8,840 bases of DNA, taken from positions 1 through 8,840 of the forward strand of contig WFVQ01000053.1 of assembly GCA_015491585.1 (NCBI GenBank). Reading direction: 5' to 3'. Shown piece after piece: positions 6,376-8,840 of this stretch; the first letter of the stretch is position 1, and each line of letters starts with the position of its first letter. The position numbers and the translations under genes were made by a program. Under the pieces are notes generated by a model. It made no database searches, was not told the DNA's origin, and worked only from the letters and a program-made list of their open reading frames with translations. This DNA is from Deltaproteobacteria bacterium (GTDB taxonomy: Bacteria; Desulfobacterota; Dissulfuribacteria; Dissulfuribacterales; S140-46).

Positions 6376-6708
6376 ATGGGAGACGACAAGGTACTTCACG
6401 TAACCGACGGTGATTTCGAGGCAAAGGTAATAAACTCCGACAAGCCGGTCTTGGTGGACTTCTGGGCTGCCTGGTGCGGTCCGTGCCGGGCGATAGCTCC
6501 GGTCATAGAAGAGCTGGCGGCCGAGTACGACGGAAAGGCGGTCATAGCCAAGATGAACGTGGACGAGAACCCGGTGACCCCTGGCAAGTTCGGCATCCGG
6601 GCCATTCCTACCCTTATACTCTTTAAGGACGGCAACGTGGTGGAGCAGATCACCGGGGCCGTCGGAAAGGGGATGATAGCCGCGGCGTTGGACAAGGCCA
6701 TCGGTTGA
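6376..6708 (+). CDS. trxA: Thioredoxin
   Basis: This is a 110-residue classical thioredoxin, a small cytoplasmic dithiol carrier that reduces disulfides in target enzymes and is itself reduced by thioredoxin reductase, encoded next. The active site WCGPC is at residues 33-37, preceded by VLVDFWAA. The conserved buried Asp28, the cis-proline in AIPT (Pro78) and the LILFKDG strand are all present. The ATG at 6376 is chosen because AAGGAGA (6364-6370) lies 5 bases upstream and the length then matches the family. An in-frame GTG at 6319 would add 19 polar residues not found in thioredoxins. The gene follows ggt by 127 bases, which hold a candidate promoter and an inverted repeat, and precedes trxB by 46 bases. 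In amino-acid-fermenting anaerobes thioredoxin pairs can feed electrons to amino-acid reductases, but none is encoded here. Confidence 0.97.
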   Translation: MGDDKVLHVTDGDFEAKVINSDKPVLVDFWAAWCGPCRAIAPVIEELAAEYDGKAVIAKMNVDENPVTPGKFGIRAIPTLILFKDGNVVEQITGAVGKGMIAAALDKAIG

Positions 6709-6716
6709 CGCCGCTA

Positions 6717-6758
6717 ATGTCGCTTATTCCACTTACGGCCGTGGTCGGCTGCCCATGA
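6717..6758 (+). CDS. Possible 13-codon leader ORF overlapping the trxB start
   Basis: Between trxA and trxB an ATG at 6717 opens a frame of 13 codons (MSLIPLTAVVGCP) that ends at a TGA (6756-6758). That stop overlaps the trxB ATG (6755-6757) as ATGA, the usual arrangement for translational coupling. trxB itself has no recognisable ribosome site, so coupling would explain how ribosomes reach it. Against this, the small frame has no clear ribosome site of its own, and a short open frame here could be chance. The peptide is hydrophobic with one cysteine near its end. I know no family for it. Confidence 0.3.
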   Translation: MSLIPLTAVVGCP

Positions 6759-7678
6759 AGGAAGTCCTTCTCTCCATCATAGGTGCTGGCCCTGCCGGGT
6801 TGGCGGCCGGGTTGTACGGCGGCCGGGCCGGCCTCAAGCCGCTGCTTATAGAGAAGTTGAGTCCAGGGGGGCAGGTCCTGGTCACGGACTGGGTCGAGAA
6901 CTATCCCGGTTTTCCTGATGGCCTGTCGGGTTATGATCTCATAGAGAAGTTTGCTTCCCATGCCCGCCTGTTCGGCATGGAGGAGTTGAGCGGAGAGATA
7001 GAGGAGATCCAGCCGGTGGACGGTGGATTCGAGCTCTCCTTGAGCGGGGGGGAGCCGGTATTCAGCCGCAAGGTCATCGTCGCCACCGGTGCCGGGCCCA
7101 ACAAGCTTGGCGTTCCTGGGGAAGAAGAGCTGACAGGGAAGGGGGTCTCCTATTGCGCTACCTGTGACGGCCCCTTTTTCAGGGATCAGACGGTAGCGGT
7201 TGTCGGGGGCGGTGATTCCGCGGTCCAGGAGGCCGTCTTCCTCACAAAGTTTGCCAGCAAGGTCTATCTGATCCACCGCCGCGATTCCCTGAGGGCCATA
7301 AAGATCCTACAGGACAAGGCCTTCTCCAATCCCAAGATCGAGATGGTGTGGAACACTGTGGTAGAGAGCATCAAGGGTAAGGACGGGGTCGAGTCCGTGG
7401 AGCTCTTCAACAGGTCGGAAGGAAGGCGGTGGGAGTTAAAGGTGGACGGGGTCTTCATCTTCGTGGGTATCAGACCCAACACCGGTTTTTTGAAAGGGCT
7501 TGTTGATCTGGACGAAAATGGCTTCATCGTGACCGACGACTGGATGCGGACGAGCCGTCCGGGGATATATGCGGCGGGCGACTGCCGAAGCAAGCCCCTC
7601 CGTCAGATAGTCACTGCCGCAGCCGAGGGCGCCACTGCTGCATATGCAGTGGAACACGACCTGGCTATGCAGGAATAG
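6755..7678 (+). CDS. trxB: Thioredoxin reductase (NADPH, FAD)
   Basis: This 307-residue flavoprotein, normal length for low-molecular-weight thioredoxin reductase, passes electrons from NADPH through FAD and a redox-active cysteine pair to thioredoxin. Visible motifs are the FAD-binding GAGPAG (10-15), the CATC active site (134-137) followed by DGPFF, the NADPH-binding GGGDSA (151-156) with HRRDS (174-178, arginines for the NADP phosphate), and the C-terminal FAD motif AAGD (283-286) followed by RQIVTAAAEGATAA. All key residues are present. The ATG at 6755 is the only reasonable start in the frame, but the preceding bases (GGTCGGCTGCCC) are a poor ribosome site. A 13-codon frame ending across this ATG may couple its translation. 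It is encoded directly after its partner thioredoxin and 17 bases before bamD, so the three are likely one transcript. Confidence 0.96.
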   Translation: MKEVLLSIIGAGPAGLAAGLYGGRAGLKPLLIEKLSPGGQVLVTDWVENYPGFPDGLSGYDLIEKFASHARLFGMEELSGEIEEIQPVDGGFELSLSGGEPVFSRKVIVATGAGPNKLGVPGEEELTGKGVSYCATCDGPFFRDQTVAVVGGGDSAVQEAVFLTKFASKVYLIHRRDSLRAIKILQDKAFSNPKIEMVWNTVVESIKGKDGVESVELFNRSEGRRWELKVDGVFIFVGIRPNTGFLKGLVDLDENGFIVTDDWMRTSRPGIYAAGDCRSKPLRQIVTAAAEGATAAYAVEHDLAMQE

Positions 7679-7695
7679 GATAAAAAGGGGCGTTC

Positions 7696-8487
7696 ATGAA
7701 GCACTCTCCCTGTCTGGTATTTCTCCTGGTACTTTTATTGCTCCTGCCGGCTGGCTGTGCCTCCAAGGGCGGCCGCGGCGGCAAGGGTGGTTGGTTCTCC
7801 TCCTGGTTCAAGCGTCAAGGCAAGATCCAAGGCCTGGACGAGAGCGCCGAGAAGAAGGCGCGCGAGGCCATGGATTATTTCCAGAGGGGCAGGTTCCTTC
7901 TGGCCGAGGAGCTCTTCCAGAAGGTGAAGGACCGCTACCCCTTCAGTCCATATGCCACCTTGGCGGAACTCCGCCTTGCCGACTGCAAGTTTTACAGTGG
8001 AGAGTACGAGGCAGCGATACCGCTGTACGAGGAGTTCGAGCGGCTACATCCCACCAACGAGGCGGTGCCGTACGTGATCTTCATGCAGGGGACCGCTTAC
8101 TACCGCCTCATGGACACCCCTGACAGGGATCAGACCTTCACCAAGAAGATGATCGAGACCTACCAGCGGCTGCTGAGGCGTTTCCCGGACAATCCCTACC
8201 GCTTGGAGGCCAAGAGGAGGATCGAAGAGGGCAGGGAGCTGTTGGCCCAGCACGAGATCGTTGTGGTCAAGTGGTACATGAGGGTGGATATGCTCCCCCA
8301 GGCAAAGCATCGGCTGCTGCTGGTCAGGGAGAAGTACCCGGACACCCAGGCGGCCCTGGAGGCCCAGCGCCTGCTGGCGGAAGTGGAACGGTCTATGAAG
8401 ACGGCCAAGGCATCCTCCCTAAGCGGCGAGCTGCCAGAAGGCGCCAAGAAGTCCTGGTGGGACAAGTTGAAGGGCATCATACCCTGA
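7696..8487 (+). CDS. bamD: Outer membrane assembly lipoprotein BamD (YfiO family)
   Basis: BamD is a periplasm-facing lipoprotein of the BAM complex, which inserts beta-barrel proteins into the outer membrane; its tetratricopeptide-like repeats contact BamA. This 263-residue protein opens with a lipoprotein signal (positive N-terminus, leucine-rich core) and a LPAGC lipobox, with Cys21 as the lipidated residue. The -3 position is proline rather than the usual leucine. A Gly/Lys-rich tether (24-33) follows, then repeat pairs at about 55-88, 91-125, 146-170 and 179-226. The BamD-typical segment DRDQTFTKKMIETYQRLLRR spans 143-162. Charged residues and WW close the C-terminus. AAAAAGGGG (7682-7690) before the ATG serves as ribosome site. 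It marks the host as diderm. Its last 11 bases overlap the convergent transporter gene. Other TPR lipoproteins are the main alternative, but motif order and length favour BamD. Confidence 0.88.
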   Translation: MKHSPCLVFLLVLLLLLPAGCASKGGRGGKGGWFSSWFKRQGKIQGLDESAEKKAREAMDYFQRGRFLLAEELFQKVKDRYPFSPYATLAELRLADCKFYSGEYEAAIPLYEEFERLHPTNEAVPYVIFMQGTAYYRLMDTPDRDQTFTKKMIETYQRLLRRFPDNPYRLEAKRRIEEGRELLAQHEIVVVKWYMRVDMLPQAKHRLLLVREKYPDTQAALEAQRLLAEVERSMKTAKASSLSGELPEGAKKSWWDKLKGIIP

Positions 8488-8840
8488 AGAGGTGGCAGGC
8501 GCACAATGCCTCGCCAATCCGCTCCAGCGGCGGATCCTCCCTTGAACACAGATCCATCTTGGATGGACACCGCTTGAAGAACGGACAGCCCTTGCCGAGC
8601 TCGTGCAGTGCCGGGACCCTTCCCTTGATGGAGTGGAGCCTGCGCTGCCCTTTGGGGAGCCGGTAAGGCATGGCTTTCAACAACCCCTTCGTGTAGGGGT
8701 GCCGCGGATTTTCGAATATTTCGTTGACCGTTGCCTGTTCCACCATCTTTCCAGCGTACATAACCGCCACCCTGTCGCCCATGTTGGCCACGATCCCGAG
8801 GTTGTGGGTGATGAGGAGGAGGGAGAGCCCCTTCTCCTGC
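8477..8840 (-). CDS. Oligopeptide/dipeptide ABC transporter ATP-binding protein, C-terminal part
   Basis: Only the last 120 residues are inside the window; the N-terminus with the Walker motifs and signature lies beyond 8840. The visible part starts with LLLITHNLGIVA, the switch-histidine (H-loop) strand of an ABC ATPase, then GDRVAVMYAGKMVE. The oligopeptide-transporter C-terminal signature HPYTKGLLKAMP and a cysteine-rich tail (GCPFFKRCP, then single cysteines in DLCSRED and ALCACH) follow. These place it with DppD/OppD, the cytoplasmic ATPase subunits of peptide importers. The conserved cysteines of this tail have been linked to an iron-sulfur cluster in some OppD-type proteins. Which peptide class it serves cannot be told. 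The stop (8477-8479) lies inside bamD on the other strand, giving an 11-base tail-to-tail overlap. Confidence 0.93.
   Translation of the reverse strand, partial: QEKGLSLLLITHNLGIVANMGDRVAVMYAGKMVEQATVNEIFENPRHPYTKGLLKAMPYRLPKGQRRLHSIKGRVPALHELGKGCPFFKRCPSKMDLCSREDPPLERIGEALCACHLFRV

Noticed and set aside
6650..7276. 208-codon open frame on the minus strand
   Set aside because: It is antisense to trxB, with residue make-up typical of a shadow frame.
1..8840. Phage, transposon, CRISPR, toxin-antitoxin or defence genes
   Set aside because: Every long coding stretch is accounted for by a known housekeeping or metabolic family. No direct-repeat arrays, transposase motifs or terminal repeats were seen.

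Overview
The window holds nine protein-coding genes packed tightly on a GC-rich bacterial sequence. Two of them are cut by the window edges. Arginine is very often AGG and isoleucine often ATA. A BamD-type outer-membrane lipoprotein indicates a diderm cell, and an M20 amidohydrolase, gamma-glutamyl enzymes and a peptide ABC transporter point to peptide and amino-acid use. Together these suggest a peptide-fermenting Gram-negative anaerobe. My best guess is Synergistota, from codon style and gene content only, with moderate to low certainty. I see no mobile element, CRISPR array, rRNA or tRNA.

Layout. Positions 1-2281, minus strand: a TauE/SafE-type membrane exporter (2281 to 1544) followed one base later by mutL (1542 running off the window start). 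Positions 2282-2399: a short divergent control region with two candidate promoters whose -10 boxes overlap, plus a small palindrome. Positions 2400-3551, plus strand: an M20 (IAA-amino-acid hydrolase-like) metalloamidohydrolase. Positions 3552-3648: a leader with a perfect TATAAT box and competing hairpins. Positions 3649-6248: a translationally coupled pair, a GCS2/YbdK-type glutamate-amine (glutamate-cysteine-like) ligase and a gamma-glutamyltransferase-family protein with no signal peptide. Positions 6376-8487: thioredoxin, thioredoxin reductase and bamD in one close-packed run, probably with its own promoter. Positions 8477-8840, minus strand: the C-terminal end of an oligopeptide/dipeptide ABC transporter ATPase, converging on and overlapping the end of bamD.

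How they may work together. The ligase can be expected to form a gamma-glutamyl amide bond, and the GGT-family protein to cleave or transfer one. With the thioredoxin system directly downstream, the block from 3649 to 7678 reads as a small thiol/gamma-glutamyl metabolism cluster. That reading is inference from neighbourhood. Each family is well known, so nothing here is a wholly new system. The points most worth checking are the coupled ligase-GGT pair, a 13-codon open frame whose stop overlaps the trxB start, the divergent promoter overlap, and a MutL whose endonuclease motif is off consensus.
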